A stretch of DNA of 64,000 bases from Skermanella rosea. GTDB taxonomy: Bacteria > Pseudomonadota > Alphaproteobacteria > Azospirillales > Azospirillaceae. The notes below the pieces were generated by a model that saw only the letters and a program-made list of their open reading frames with translations, did not search any database and was not told the origin of the DNA. Positions 1 through 8,782 of the stretch are shown here, piece after piece. The stretch is from positions 204,001 through 268,000 of the forward strand of contig NZ_CP086112.1 in NCBI RefSeq assembly GCF_016806835.2, given 5' to 3'. Each line of letters opens with the position of its first letter. Positions within the stretch are counted from its first letter, which is position 1. The position numbers and the translations under genes were made by a program.

Positions 1-644
1 CCCGTACCGCTGACACCGGCAAGGATGACAAACCCGCGGGACTTGAGAGCAATGTGGTATCGCCTGACCACTGCTTCGGGAAGGCGCAGGCCAGCGCTCG
101 TGATACGGGCGAAAAGGTCAGGGAACGAGGGTTCCGGCAGCGTTTCTGTGCGGCTCTCCTCCATCATCAGGCTTTCGATGATGTCCCTGCGGACTTCGCA
201 TATTTCCTGAAACCGCCAGCCGGGGGATCCGCCCGACTTCTTCGGCAGGGTTCCGGTCCACCAGCGGACGCCGATGCGGTGGCGGAACTTGGCTGTGGGC
301 TCGGCCGTGTAGCCGCTCTCGACCAGGCCGACCGCAAACACGACGCCCGCATCATCGCCGGCAACTACGACGTCCCCCGGCCGCAAGGAAGAGAAAAGTC
401 GCAGTTCGCGAATGCGGGAGTTCCACTGATGTCCGCCTTGTGTCGTCAGGGCATTGGCCAGCCCATCGAGCCCTGCATGAGCGGAAATGTCGGCCAGGGG
501 AGCAGCAATGGCGGCGACGGATCCAGCAAGCCACTCATTCATGCCGGTCGTGGGCGGCCTAATCCGGACCACGAGGCATCGGGAAGCGGGATCGACCGCC
601 GACAGAAGTTCGGCAGCGATCGACGGATGGTTGGTTTGCAGCAT
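1..644 (-). CDS. McrB-like restriction GTPase, 5' part (cut by window edge)
   Basis: The frame is open from an ATG at 644 to the left edge (214 codons), so only the N-terminus is seen. Residues 1-150 form a compact domain with the stretch LRPGDVVVAGDDAG and tryptophan-rich VRWWTGTL, as in PUA/EVE-like specificity domains. A linker follows (PDLFARIT), then at the edge KSRGFVILAGVSGTG, which reads as strand 1 plus Walker A of an AAA+ domain with the Lys/Thr just outside. A reader domain followed by AAA+ is the McrB layout; McrB-family proteins form GTP-driven modification-dependent restriction complexes with the nuclease McrC, expected further left. It is separated by 229 bp from the RNA-repair genes on the same strand. 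Assignment rests on architecture and the P-loop; another AAA+ defence ATPase is possible. Confidence 0.72.
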   Translation of the reverse strand, partial: MLQTNHPSIAAELLSAVDPASRCLVVRIRPPTTGMNEWLAGSVAAIAAPLADISAHAGLDGLANALTTQGGHQWNSRIRELRLFSSLRPGDVVVAGDDAGVVFAVGLVESGYTAEPTAKFRHRIGVRWWTGTLPKKSGGSPGWRFQEICEVRRDIIESLMMEESRTETLPEPSFPDLFARITSAGLRLPEAVVRRYHIALKSRGFVILAGVSGT

Positions 645-873
645 TGAGGTTCTTGAGAAGCATTCCGGGATAAGTTTTCGGCGCATGGGCATCCGCGATG
701 CGCCTGCTGAAGTTCCAGGAAGCATAAAGAGCAATGGATGACCAACAGCTTAATTTCCTTAGGCGAATACCGCCCGATCGTTTCTCAGCCACGAAAATAG
801 ACCGTAGAAACAAAATGTAGTACATTTTAGGGGCATTTCGGGTGAATGATAAATTGTACCGGTTGCAGCCAAC

Positions 874-1497
874 TCACGGCGCCCGCCGCGTGAAGCGCTC
901 GCCCACGTAGATCCGCACCGGGTTGCCGCGTTCCAGCGCGTCGTGGCGGGACCAGCGCTCGCGCCCGGCGGCCCGGTCGGCCTCGCGTTTCAGCCCGTCC
1001 AGCGCCGCGGCCAGCCGCGCCGATGCCAGCGCGCGGTTGCGGTGCTGGCTGCGCTCCTCGCGGGCGAGCGCCACCGTCCCGGTCGGCAGGTGCGTGATCC
1101 GGACCGCCGACTCGGTCGTGTTCACGTGCTGGCCGCCGGGACCGGACGATCGCAGGGTCTCGATCCGGAGATCCCGGTCGCTGAGATCCGGGGACGGGGG
1201 CGGCGGCGAGAGCCTGGAGACTCCGACGAACCAGTTCTTGCGTCCCCAGCCCGGCCGGAGCGGGCTCGGACAGATCCACTGGACGGTGCCCTCCCAGGAG
1301 CGCGCCAGGGTCTCGGCGCCGTCTCCCCGCAGCGCGACGAGCGCCGACATCAGGCCGTGCGGCGCCGTCTCCGCCCCGATCACCTCGGCCGCGACGCCGG
1401 CCTCGGCGGCCTCGGCGAGCAGGATCCTGGACAGGCCCGCCACCGCCATCCGGCACTCGGCCGGCCCCCGCCCGGCCGTCAGCAGCAGCCAGGTCAT
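874..1497 (-). CDS. prfH: Peptide chain release factor homologue PrfH
   Basis: This 207-residue class-I release-factor homologue has no stop-codon recognition domain. The peptidyl-tRNA hydrolysis motif GGQ lies at residues 121-123 within [10 protein letters not shown], followed by a basic helical tail rich in Arg, as in PrfH/ArfB-type proteins. The ATG at 1497 overlaps the rtcB stop (four-base ATGA), so the two are translationally coupled. PrfH is known to pair with an RtcB paralogue: it releases the stalled peptide from ribosomes cut in the decoding centre, and RtcB then reseals the 16S rRNA. No promoter is evident between the two genes. The family call is firm; the ribosome-repair role is taken from characterised homologues. 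Confidence 0.93.
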   Translation of the reverse strand: MTWLLLTAGRGPAECRMAVAGLSRILLAEAAEAGVAAEVIGAETAPHGLMSALVALRGDGAETLARSWEGTVQWICPSPLRPGWGRKNWFVGVSRLSPPPPSPDLSDRDLRIETLRSSGPGGQHVNTTESAVRITHLPTGTVALAREERSQHRNRALASARLAAALDGLKREADRAAGRERWSRHDALERGNPVRIYVGERFTRRAP

Positions 1498-2708
1498 CGC
1501 CGCCGCCCGGCGTCGCGGGCCTCCCGGCGCTCCCGCTTCCAGCCGCCGCGGTTCCCGCGGGTCTCGTCGCTGGCACCCTGCGAGGTCTTGAACGTGACCA
1601 CCGGCCGGAACGCAGCGATGACGGAGACCAGGCCCGCCGCCTCGAGGTCGCCGACCACCGAGGAAGCGTCCTTGTAGCATTCCGGGGCCTCCTCCCAGAG
1701 CAGCAGCTCGTCGCCGCAGACGACGCGCCCGCCGAACGGGTTGCGCTCCAGGTCCTCGCGCCGGTAGAGGCCCTTGAGCTTGCCTTTCGCCTCGTGGCGG
1801 GCGAGCTTGCGGCCCGCCCCGTGCGCCAGCGACCGCAGCGCATCCTCCCGGCCCGGGTCCGGCCGGACCAGGAAGCTGAGGTCGCCGCGCGAGCCCGGGA
1901 TGACCACCGGCCCCCGGTCCGCCGGGGCGGCTCCCTTGCGGTGAAGCCAGCACGCGCAGCCGTCGATCAGCGCCGCCGTCACGCTGTTGTGGCAGACGTC
2001 GAGGACGTGGACTCCCCCGGCGCCGATCGCGTCCAGCGCCCGGCGGGCGCACAGGTCGCGGTTCGCCTCGGCCCAGCGGACGGCGCGGTCGTGCGCCGCC
2101 AGGTACTCCGCGCCCTCGGGCGAGCCGGGCGCAGCACCCGCCGCCCCGAAGCGGGCGGCATGGCGGCGCAGGACGGCCTCGCCGAGGCCGCGCGAGCCCG
2201 AGTGGGCGATCACGCACAGCCGGTCCTCCGCGAGGCCGAGCGCCGCCAGGGCGTCGCGGTCGCGGGTCTCATGGACCTGCTGGATCTCGATGAAGTGGTT
2301 GCCGCGGCCGGGCGTGCCGAGTGCCGCGTCGTGCTCGGTCGGCTCCAGCCCGCGCTCGGCGAGCCAGGCGGCGGTGTCGCCCTCCCAGGGCCGGTCGATG
2401 CCGTCGAGCCGGCCGGCCAGGCGCTCCGGCCGGGCCTTGCGGGCGGGCAGGTCGGTCGCCCACAGCGACATGCCGCAGCCGATGTCGGAGCCGACCAGCG
2501 ACGGGTAGACGGCGCCCTCCGACAGGAACGCGGCCCCGACCGGCGATCCCTTGCCGGGATGGAGGTCGGGCATGCCGACGCTGAGGCGCATGCCGGGGAA
2601 CTTCGCGACCTCGTCCAGCTGGCGCAGGGCTTCGCCCTCGATCCAGGTGGACGGGGACGCGATCACGCGGACCGCAGGTCCGCGCTCGGTGATGACCGGA
2701 TTATTCAT
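1494..2708 (-). CDS. rtcB: RNA ligase RtcB, PrfH-coupled type
   Basis: The 404-residue protein joins RNA 3'-phosphate or 2',3'-cyclic phosphate ends to 5'-OH ends in a GTP- and Mn-dependent reaction. Visible landmarks are the metal-binding GSDIGCGM (73-80, Asp75 and Cys78), GRGNHF (134-139), HSGSRG (169-174), HRKGA (256-260) and HGAGR (296-300), whose His is the guanylylated residue in the family. It is shorter than stand-alone RtcB (about 410-480 residues), as expected for the release-factor-H-coupled subfamily. It is the first gene of a two-gene operon with prfH; a purine-rich ribosome site (GGAGGGG) lies just upstream of the ATG at 2708. The likely substrate is nicked rRNA rather than spliced tRNA, inferred from the partner gene. 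Confidence 0.95.
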   Translation of the reverse strand: MNNPVITERGPAVRVIASPSTWIEGEALRQLDEVAKFPGMRLSVGMPDLHPGKGSPVGAAFLSEGAVYPSLVGSDIGCGMSLWATDLPARKARPERLAGRLDGIDRPWEGDTAAWLAERGLEPTEHDAALGTPGRGNHFIEIQQVHETRDRDALAALGLAEDRLCVIAHSGSRGLGEAVLRRHAARFGAAGAAPGSPEGAEYLAAHDRAVRWAEANRDLCARRALDAIGAGGVHVLDVCHNSVTAALIDGCACWLHRKGAAPADRGPVVIPGSRGDLSFLVRPDPGREDALRSLAHGAGRKLARHEAKGKLKGLYRREDLERNPFGGRVVCGDELLLWEEAPECYKDASSVVGDLEAAGLVSVIAAFRPVVTFKTSQGASDETRGNRGGWKRERREARDAGRRR

Positions 2709-3636
2709 GCTTCCCCTCCAGGCAGGGATTGGTGCTGCCGGCGGCCAGGCGCGATGCCCGCTTCGCCGGTGCTGCGGTTGACGACGGCCCCTCTTGCCAG
2801 GCTCGATGCGAGGCTACGCAGTTCCGGCTCCGAGCCGGCGGGACGGGCGCCGCGAGGTGCCTGCCCCGGCTGACCGCCCTGGTCCTGCGGCTGCCGCGGC
2901 CGGGGCTGAGGGAACTGGGCCTTCACTGGGGGTGACCAGGGCGCCCGCTTTACCCGGAGCAGCCCGCGCGTCATGATGACAGCCGGGCGTTCCCGGCGTC
3001 GGGGAGCGGCCGGCGTGAACAGCAGGGGCGAATGACGACGGATGCTGGACGCGACGGCATACGGGATACCGAGTCCGCTCCCCGGACGCCGGAGATTGCC
3101 GGCGATGTGATCCTGCGTCTCGGCGGCGAGGTTCCCGAACCGGTCACCCTGATCAGGACGCTGTCCGGCTGGGGCCTCGGGCTGCGGGCGGCGCATGAAA
3201 CCGCCGGTCGCCTCAGCCGGGGCGAAACCGTCCCGCTCGGCCTGACAGGTGCGCCGGCCCGCGACGACCAGAGGCGCATCCTGAACGGGCCGGGCATCGG
3301 CGCCTCGTTTCCCGAAGCGTCCGCAGGTCCGGGCGGGAACACTCCCTGAAACCGGCAGCGTGCCGCGCGCCCGGTGCCCGGGCGAGGCCCCGGGCCGGCA
3401 TGTCACGGGCAGCCGAGGGGCCGCACCGCGACGGCATGCGGCATCGGCCGGCCGTCGGAGACGATGTCGTTCGCCCCGGCTCATCACCGGGCGGACCGCA
3501 GCACCGGCTGCGGTTCGGAACCGGACCGCCACGGCGTTCCTGAGGCCGGGACCGGAATCGTCGCCGGCGCTTTCCGGGATTGCCGGGCGCATCCGTCCGG
3601 CAGCGGGGCATGGGGTGTCCAAATGCTCTCCGCCTG
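2709..3636. other. Sparse intergenic region, 928 bp
   Basis: This very GC-rich stretch lies between rtcB and the gene ending at 3637. Apart from a possible small plus-strand gene at 3032-3349, I see no convincing coding sequence; long open frames on both strands have Arg/Pro/Gly-rich shadow composition. Confidence 0.6.
3032..3349 (+). CDS. Possible small protein, ribosomal L7/L12 C-domain-like
   Basis: This is a 105-residue frame with an ATG start. Residues about 25-70 (DVILRLGG...VTLIRTLSGWGLGL...AAHETAGRLSRGE) follow the beta-alpha-alpha spacing of the L7/L12 C-terminal domain (VILxxxG, VIKxVRxxTGLGLKEAK), including the Gly-x-Gly-Leu turn. The remaining residues look unstructured. No strong ribosome-binding site is present and the flanks are non-coding, so it may be a real small gene, a decayed one or chance. 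It faces away from the neighbouring operons. Confidence 0.3.
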   Translation: MTTDAGRDGIRDTESAPRTPEIAGDVILRLGGEVPEPVTLIRTLSGWGLGLRAAHETAGRLSRGETVPLGLTGAPARDDQRRILNGPGIGASFPEASAGPGGNTP

Positions 3637-4518
3637 TCATCGGTCGACGAACGCCAGCAGCGTCGCTGCCAGCCGGGAGTGCGCGTGGGTGAGGAACTGT
3701 GCGGAGCAGGCGACGGAGATGTCCTCGCGACCGGCAACGTCCCCGATGACGTCCCGGACCGATCCGATGGCGGCATCGAGGTGCCGGAGGGTGCAGTCCT
3801 CCGTCATGACGGCGCTGATCAGGGCGCGGCTCGTTCTTCCAAGCCCGATGCCGAGTGCTTGCGCCTGCTCCGCGATCAGCCCGCCGGCATCCCCCGCCAG
3901 GCCGGGAGCCACGGTGGCGCCGAGCGCGAAGCCGTCTCCTCCCGGGAACACGACGTCATCGAGGTCGGCCATGTCGATCCCGATGCAGCCGACGCCGCGC
4001 GCGGGCCCGATGAGGGCGAGCATGGCGACCGCCAGGGCGGCCTCGTCGCCTCCTGCCTGGCAGGGAACGCAGATCCGGGCAAGCCGGGGCGCCGCCGGCC
4101 CCGGCCAGGACAGGCCGTCCCGGTCCGACGCGGCGAAGACGGCGGCACGCGCACCGGCTGCCGCCGCTGCCCGGGCGCGGTCGATGACTTCGGGCAGGGC
4201 GTACCAGCCGGTGCTGTCGACCGCGAACACCGCAAGGGCCGGCCGCACCCACTCTTCATCGCGGTCGTCCAGGACAAAGCCCGGAGTCTTGCTGATTTCC
4301 TCCCACGGGACGGCGAGCGGCGAGGCCGCGACGGCGCGGGCGGCACGGGACGCGGCCTCGCCGAAGCCGGACAGCGGGATGCGCTGCAGCCATTCGGTCG
4401 CCTCCAGGAAGTGACGGTCCCCAGGGAATGGCCGGGGCAGGGTGCCCGCACCAAGGCTGGCAGCACCGCCGCCCGCCGCCAGCCATCCAAGGACCGTCCG
4501 GCGGCCGAGTTCAGTCAT
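3637..4518 (-). CDS. Uncharacterised protein with FtsZ C-terminal-domain-like region, last gene of RNA-repair operon
   Basis: The protein is 293 residues from the ATG at 4518; a GTG at 4527 is an alternative. The N-terminus (GRRTVLGWLAAGGGAASLG) is a twin-arginine-like or membrane leader. Residues about 190-285 contain GCIGIDMADLDDVV, then a glycine-rich turn, ISAVMTEDCTLRHLDAAI, and a closing DISVACSAQF. This matches, in order, the FtsZ C-terminal domain landmarks (I-x-VDFADVxxVM, an alanine helix, a DLTLxEVxxA helix and IIFGxxxD). No tubulin signature GGGTGTG is visible, so GTP binding is not supported. The gene overlaps the stop of the preceding 131-residue gene by eight bases and is thus probably co-translated with hen1-pnkp. 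The FtsZ resemblance is my reading of motif order and is unproven; the function is unknown. Confidence 0.6.
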   Translation of the reverse strand: MTELGRRTVLGWLAAGGGAASLGAGTLPRPFPGDRHFLEATEWLQRIPLSGFGEAASRAARAVAASPLAVPWEEISKTPGFVLDDRDEEWVRPALAVFAVDSTGWYALPEVIDRARAAAAAGARAAVFAASDRDGLSWPGPAAPRLARICVPCQAGGDEAALAVAMLALIGPARGVGCIGIDMADLDDVVFPGGDGFALGATVAPGLAGDAGGLIAEQAQALGIGLGRTSRALISAVMTEDCTLRHLDAAIGSVRDVIGDVAGREDISVACSAQFLTHAHSRLAATLLAFVDR

Positions 4519-4906
4519 CAATCGCACCCGGTGCGCCTATGGTATCGCGGAGGATCGGCCTGGGCACGAGATTGTACAGCTCGATTACCTCCTCCGTGAC
4601 AATATGGCGGCAGCGCATGAGGTCGAGGAACTCCGTCCCGGTCTCGCCGACGATGGCCTGGGCGTCGAACTCGAGGTGAAGCGTGTGCCTCAGGTCGTTG
4701 AAGCCGCGGATGCCGATGCCGGTGAGCGGCCGGTCCGGCTCCGCGCCGGCGCCGTCCGCCAGTTGCTTCATGCCATGCATCAGGACGGCCAGATCCTCCT
4801 CGTCCATGTCGGCGTCCGGACGCCCCAGCGCGTCACGGCGCCGGTAGGTTTCCGGGCCGACCGCGACGTAGCGGCGCGCCTTGACCTGCAGATAGACGAA
4901 ACCCAC
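4511..4906 (-). CDS. Uncharacterised 131-residue protein downstream of pnkp
   Basis: The start is a GTG at 4906, chosen because a strong ribosome-binding site (TTGAGGAGGAGAG) spans the pnkp stop codon at 4917-4919. Extension further upstream would only re-read pnkp in another frame. The protein begins VGFVYLQVKARRYVAVGPE and has an acidic middle (DADMDEEDLAVLMHGMKQL). Its last third (HTLHLEFDAQAIVGETGTEF, then RCRHIVTEEVIELYNLVPRP) is predicted alpha-beta. No family is recognised. Its 3' end overlaps the start of the FtsZ-like gene, so the order hen1-pnkp-this gene-FtsZ-like is one transcription and translation unit, and a role connected with RNA repair is inferred from this coupling only. 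Confidence 0.7.
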   Translation of the reverse strand: MGFVYLQVKARRYVAVGPETYRRRDALGRPDADMDEEDLAVLMHGMKQLADGAGAEPDRPLTGIGIRGFNDLRHTLHLEFDAQAIVGETGTEFLDLMRCRHIVTEEVIELYNLVPRPILRDTIGAPGAIDD

Positions 4907-4916
4907 TCTCTCCTCC

Positions 4917-7436
4917 TCAAAGCCGCGGGTCGACCGGCTCGCTCTCCAGCGCGAGCACGCCGAAGACGCATTCATGGACGCGCGCGGGCGGCTCACCGGC
5001 GACGAAGCGCTCCAGTCCCTCGACGCCCAGCGCGAACTCCCGCAGCGCCAGCGAGCGCTTGGCGCCCAGGCCGCGGGCGCGCAGCCGCTCCAGGTTCTCC
5101 GGGAAGTCGTATTCCGGCCCGTAGATCAGGCGCAGGTACTCGCGGCCCCGGCATTTCAGCGCCGGCTGCACCGGCCCCCGCGCACCCGCGGCGACGAAGG
5201 CGGCGGGCTTGACCACCATGCCCTCGCCGCCGGCGGCCGTCAGCGCCTCCCACCAGGACACCGCGGCGGCGCAGGACGCCGCGTCATCGAGGTCAACCGA
5301 ACGCCAGGCGGTCGGCGCGAACGGCGCGCCGGTCGCGGCGATGTCGCCGAGCGTCTCCATGTGCCAGGCATGGTCCCGGTCGACATGGGTTCGGCCCTCG
5401 GTCGCCAGCAGGTGGAAGGGCGCCAGCCGGAGATCCTCCACCGACCCGACCGGCCAGCAGTAGCGGCGGTAGGCGTCGGTGAAGGCCCGCGCCGCCGCCG
5501 CCCGCCGTCCGGTCCGGTCGGCCAGCGCCGCGACGTCCACGCCGCGGGCCGCCGTCCGGGCGAGCAGCGCTTCGGCCTCCCTGAGGCCGGCCCGGGCGGC
5601 GGCGCCGACCGGGGCGTACTGCCCGGCGAGCAGCGCCTGCGCCTTGGCGGACCACGGCATCAGCTCGGCGTCCAGGCACACCCAGTCGGTCCCGAACCGG
5701 TCCCAGAACCCGGTACGCCCGAGGGCTGCGCGCACCCGGTCGAGCAGCGCCTCCTGGAGGGACGCATCGGCGAAGAACGGCCGGCCGGTGCGGGTGTGGA
5801 CGATCCCGGCGGCGCCGCCGGCGCCGAAGCGCCGCCGCGCGGCATCGGCGTCGCGGCAGGCGATCACGACGGCGCGCGAGCCCATGTGCTTCTCCTCGCA
5901 GACCACGTGGCCGATGCCGGTGCTTCGGTAGTACGCGAAGGCCTCGGCCGGGTGCTCGAGCAGCGCCGTGTCCCGGGAGGTCTCGGAGGGCGACATGGTC
6001 GGCGGCAGGTAGATCAGCCACCGGGGGTCGGCCGCGAACCGGCTCATGGTCTCCAGCGCCGCCGCGGCGTTGTCCTCGCGGATCGTGACGGTCCGGTGCA
6101 GGCGGGTCCCGATGATGCGCTTTCCCAGCACGTCGCCGATGTCGAGCGTGCCACCGTCGGCATCGCCGTCCCGGAGCGGCCGGACGGGCTCGCACCAGGT
6201 CCGGGCCGCCGGCACCGAGACCAGCTGGCGCTCGGGCCAGCGCAGCGCCGTCAGGCGACCGCCGAAGACGCAGCCGGTGTCGATGCAGATCGTGCGGTTG
6301 ACCCAGCGCGCCTCCGCCACGGGGGTGTGGCCGTAGACCACCGATGCCGCACCCCGGTAGTCCCGCGCCCAGTCGTGGCGCACCGGCAGGCCGAACTCGT
6401 CGCTCTCGCCACTGGTCTCGCCGAACAGGGCGAAGGCGCGGACGGCGCCCGACGCCCGGTTCTGCATCGACTCCTTCATCCCGGCATGGGCGACCACCAG
6501 CCGGCCGCCGTCGAGCACGTAGTGGCTGACCAGGCCGTCGATGAAGGCCGCGGCCCGGCTCGCGAACTCCGGCGGCTCCGCCGCGAGCTGCGCCAGGGTC
6601 TCGGCCAGCCCGAGGGTCGGCTTGACATTGCCGCCCTTGAGGGCGCGCAGCAGCTTGGCCTCGTGGTTGCCGGGCACGCACAGCGCGTCGCCGGCCCCGA
6701 CCATGCCCATCACGAGGCGCAGCACCGCGGGTGCCGCGGGGCCGCGGTCGACCAGGTCGCCGAGGAACACGGCCTTGCGCCCGGACGGCGGCACCACCCG
6801 GGGCTCGGGTCCGTCCTCGACCGCGTAGCCGAGGTCGCGCAGCAGCCGGACCAGCTCGTCGTGGCAGCCGTGGACGTCGCCGATGATGTCGAAGGGCCCG
6901 GTCTCGGAGCGCCGGTCGGTCCACAGCGGCCGGCGCTCGATGTCGGCCGCGTCGGCCTCCTGCGCGGACGCCAGGCGGTGGACGAAGCGGAATCCTTCCC
7001 GTCCAAGGCCCTTGAGCGACCGGCGCAGTGCCGCCGCCTGGTTGCGCACGACGTGCGGGCCGAACTGGCGGTCCGGCCGGCTGAGGTTGCGCGCATGGCA
7101 GACCTCCTCGCCGACGTCGAACACGATCGCGACGGCGAGCGCGTAGTGGGCCCTGGCCAGCTCGACCAGGCCCCGCCGGTCCTCGGCACGGACATTGGTG
7201 GCGTCGATCACGGTCAGGCGGCGCGCCGCGAGGCGATTGGCCGCGATCAGGCGGAGAACCTCGAACGCGGCGGGCGTGGCCGCCTGGTCGGTCTCGTCGT
7301 CGGAGACCAGGGCGCGGCAGGCGTCGGAGGAGACGACCTCGGTCGGCTGGAAGCAACGGCGCGCGAAGGTCGACTTGCCCGAGCCCGACGGCCCGACCAG
7401 GAGCACCAGGGAGAAGTCCGGGATGCTCAGCTGCAT
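4917..7436 (-). CDS. pnkp: Polynucleotide kinase-phosphatase (Pnkp), RNA repair
   Basis: This 839-residue, three-domain RNA-repair enzyme has the usual bacterial Pnkp length. The N-terminal 5'-kinase has the P-loop GPSGSGKST (15-23). The central metallophosphoesterase, which removes 2',3'-cyclic and 3'-phosphates, shows GDVHG (186-190), GDLVDRG (226-232), GNHE (256-259), AHAG and GHTP (370-373). The C-terminal ligase-like adenylyltransferase shows CEEKHMGS with Lys516 as the adenylated residue and GEGMVVKP (737-744). Pnkp heals both ends of cut tRNAs and, with Hen1, seals them. The ATG at 7436 overlaps the hen1 stop by ten bases; longer upstream extension would only re-read hen1. All catalytic motifs appear intact. 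Confidence 0.95.
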   Translation of the reverse strand: MQLSIPDFSLVLLVGPSGSGKSTFARRCFQPTEVVSSDACRALVSDDETDQAATPAAFEVLRLIAANRLAARRLTVIDATNVRAEDRRGLVELARAHYALAVAIVFDVGEEVCHARNLSRPDRQFGPHVVRNQAAALRRSLKGLGREGFRFVHRLASAQEADAADIERRPLWTDRRSETGPFDIIGDVHGCHDELVRLLRDLGYAVEDGPEPRVVPPSGRKAVFLGDLVDRGPAAPAVLRLVMGMVGAGDALCVPGNHEAKLLRALKGGNVKPTLGLAETLAQLAAEPPEFASRAAAFIDGLVSHYVLDGGRLVVAHAGMKESMQNRASGAVRAFALFGETSGESDEFGLPVRHDWARDYRGAASVVYGHTPVAEARWVNRTICIDTGCVFGGRLTALRWPERQLVSVPAARTWCEPVRPLRDGDADGGTLDIGDVLGKRIIGTRLHRTVTIREDNAAAALETMSRFAADPRWLIYLPPTMSPSETSRDTALLEHPAEAFAYYRSTGIGHVVCEEKHMGSRAVVIACRDADAARRRFGAGGAAGIVHTRTGRPFFADASLQEALLDRVRAALGRTGFWDRFGTDWVCLDAELMPWSAKAQALLAGQYAPVGAAARAGLREAEALLARTAARGVDVAALADRTGRRAAAARAFTDAYRRYCWPVGSVEDLRLAPFHLLATEGRTHVDRDHAWHMETLGDIAATGAPFAPTAWRSVDLDDAASCAAAVSWWEALTAAGGEGMVVKPAAFVAAGARGPVQPALKCRGREYLRLIYGPEYDFPENLERLRARGLGAKRSLALREFALGVEGLERFVAGEPPARVHECVFGVLALESEPVDPRL

Positions 7437-8782
7437 CGGGTGAAGACTCCCATCTGGGTCGGCGGCCCGAGCACCGGATCGGGCTCGCCGACCGGACTGA
7501 GCCGCACGGTGTAGCCGAAGCGGGCGCAAACCCCGTCCGCCCAGGCGTGGAACTCGTCCCGGCTCCACTCGAAGCGGTGGTCCGGGTGCCGCATCGTGCC
7601 GGCGGCCAAGGTCGCGAACCGGCCGTTGTAGTCCCGGTTCGGCGTCGTCAGGACGATCGTGCCGGGGCGGGCGGTGCGGAAGACGGCCTCCTCGAACGCG
7701 GGCAGCCTCTCCGGGTCGATGTGCTCGACGACCTCGACCACCGCCGCCGCGTCGAAGCCGGCGAGGCGGCGGTCCCGGTAGGTCAGCGCACCCTGCTGGA
7801 GCCTCACCCCGGTCCGCGCGCCGAGCCGGCGGCCGGCGCGCTCGAGGGCGACCGGCGAGGCGTCGACGCCGACGAGCGAGGCATACCGGCCCTGGTCCGC
7901 GAGACGCCGGAGCAGCCGGCCCTCGCCGCAGCCGAGGTCGAGCACGGTGGCGGCGCCGCAGGCCTCCAGTTCGGCGGCCACGGCGTCGAGGCGCAGGTCG
8001 TTGAGGCGGATCGGCGCCTCGAGCGCGTCCTCGCCGTCGCCGGCCCGGACCGGCGCCTCTTCCGCGTCGAGCCGCAGCAGGGCGGCCGCGGCGAGGCCGT
8101 GCTGGTGGCGCAGGTAGCGCCGCGCGATCAGGTCCCGGTCCGGGTGGCCGGCCAGCCAGCCCTCGCCCCGGCGCAGCAGCTTGTCGACCTCGTCGGCGCC
8201 GACATAGTAGTGCTTGGCGTCGTCGAGCACCGGGACCAGGACCGCCAGGTGGGTGAGCAGGTCCGCCAGCCGGCAGTCCGCCCTCAGGGTTACGGCGTGG
8301 AGGCAGCCGGGACCCCACTCCGGGTGGACCGGATCGAGGGGCAGCGGCTCGGCCCCGACCTCGTAGCCGAGCGGGTCGAACAGCCGGCGGACGATGTCGG
8401 CGCCGCCGCGGCACGACAGCGGCACGATCCGCGCCTCCAACGGCAGGTTGGATGCCGCGAGGCCGGGCCTGTGGGCGCAGCGCCCGCCCAGCGCCGTGCC
8501 CAGGGTCCGGGACAGGGCGACGCTGAGGAACGAGGATGCGACGTAGGGCCGGTCGCTGACGTACTGGTCGAGCGGCCCGGCGCCGTCGCGGCCGCGCACC
8601 AGCGCCACCGGATCGACCTCCAGCAGCAGGGCGAAGGTGCAGCGGTCGTCGCCGGCATCCGGGTAGAACAGGTGCGCCGTGCCGAAGCTCAGGCTTTCCT
8701 GCTGCGCCCTGTCGGGATGCTTGTGCAGCAGGAAGCCGAGATCGGTCGCCGGCCGGCGGGTCGTGCTCAGGGTCAACAGCAT
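7427..8782 (-). CDS. hen1: 3'-terminal RNA ribose 2'-O-methyltransferase Hen1
   Basis: The protein is 451 residues. The N-terminal half (1-240) is the Pnkp-interacting, ligase-activating region; the C-terminal half is the methyltransferase. The SAM-binding signature VLDLGCGEG is near residue 288, the acidic second strand VGVDAS follows, and the Hen1-specific metal-site sequence AVVEVVEHID supplies the Glu/Glu/His ligands. Bacterial Hen1 adds a 2'-O-methyl to the 3' end of a cleaved RNA before Pnkp seals it, so the repaired RNA resists a second cut by the same ribotoxin. It is the first gene of a four-gene operon with pnkp and two unknown genes; the ATG at 8782 is the first plausible start. 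Confidence 0.95.
   Translation of the reverse strand: MLLTLSTTRRPATDLGFLLHKHPDRAQQESLSFGTAHLFYPDAGDDRCTFALLLEVDPVALVRGRDGAGPLDQYVSDRPYVASSFLSVALSRTLGTALGGRCAHRPGLAASNLPLEARIVPLSCRGGADIVRRLFDPLGYEVGAEPLPLDPVHPEWGPGCLHAVTLRADCRLADLLTHLAVLVPVLDDAKHYYVGADEVDKLLRRGEGWLAGHPDRDLIARRYLRHQHGLAAAALLRLDAEEAPVRAGDGEDALEAPIRLNDLRLDAVAAELEACGAATVLDLGCGEGRLLRRLADQGRYASLVGVDASPVALERAGRRLGARTGVRLQQGALTYRDRRLAGFDAAAVVEVVEHIDPERLPAFEEAVFRTARPGTIVLTTPNRDYNGRFATLAAGTMRHPDHRFEWSRDEFHAWADGVCARFGYTVRLSPVGEPDPVLGPPTQMGVFTRCS

Noticed and set aside
2705-3640. 311-codon minus-strand frame between rtcB and the FtsZ-like gene
   Set aside because: Low-complexity Arg/Pro/Gly composition, no motif, no ribosome site; an accident of high GC.
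4974-7514. 846-codon open frame on the plus strand
   Set aside because: It lies antisense to pnkp, whose kinase, phosphatase and ligase motifs are intact. Composition is Arg/Gly/Ala/Val-rich shadow coding of a high-GC gene.
4917-8414. 1165-residue version of Pnkp
   Set aside because: The first 326 residues would re-read hen1 in another frame. The ATG at 7436 gives the normal family length and starts the kinase fold directly.
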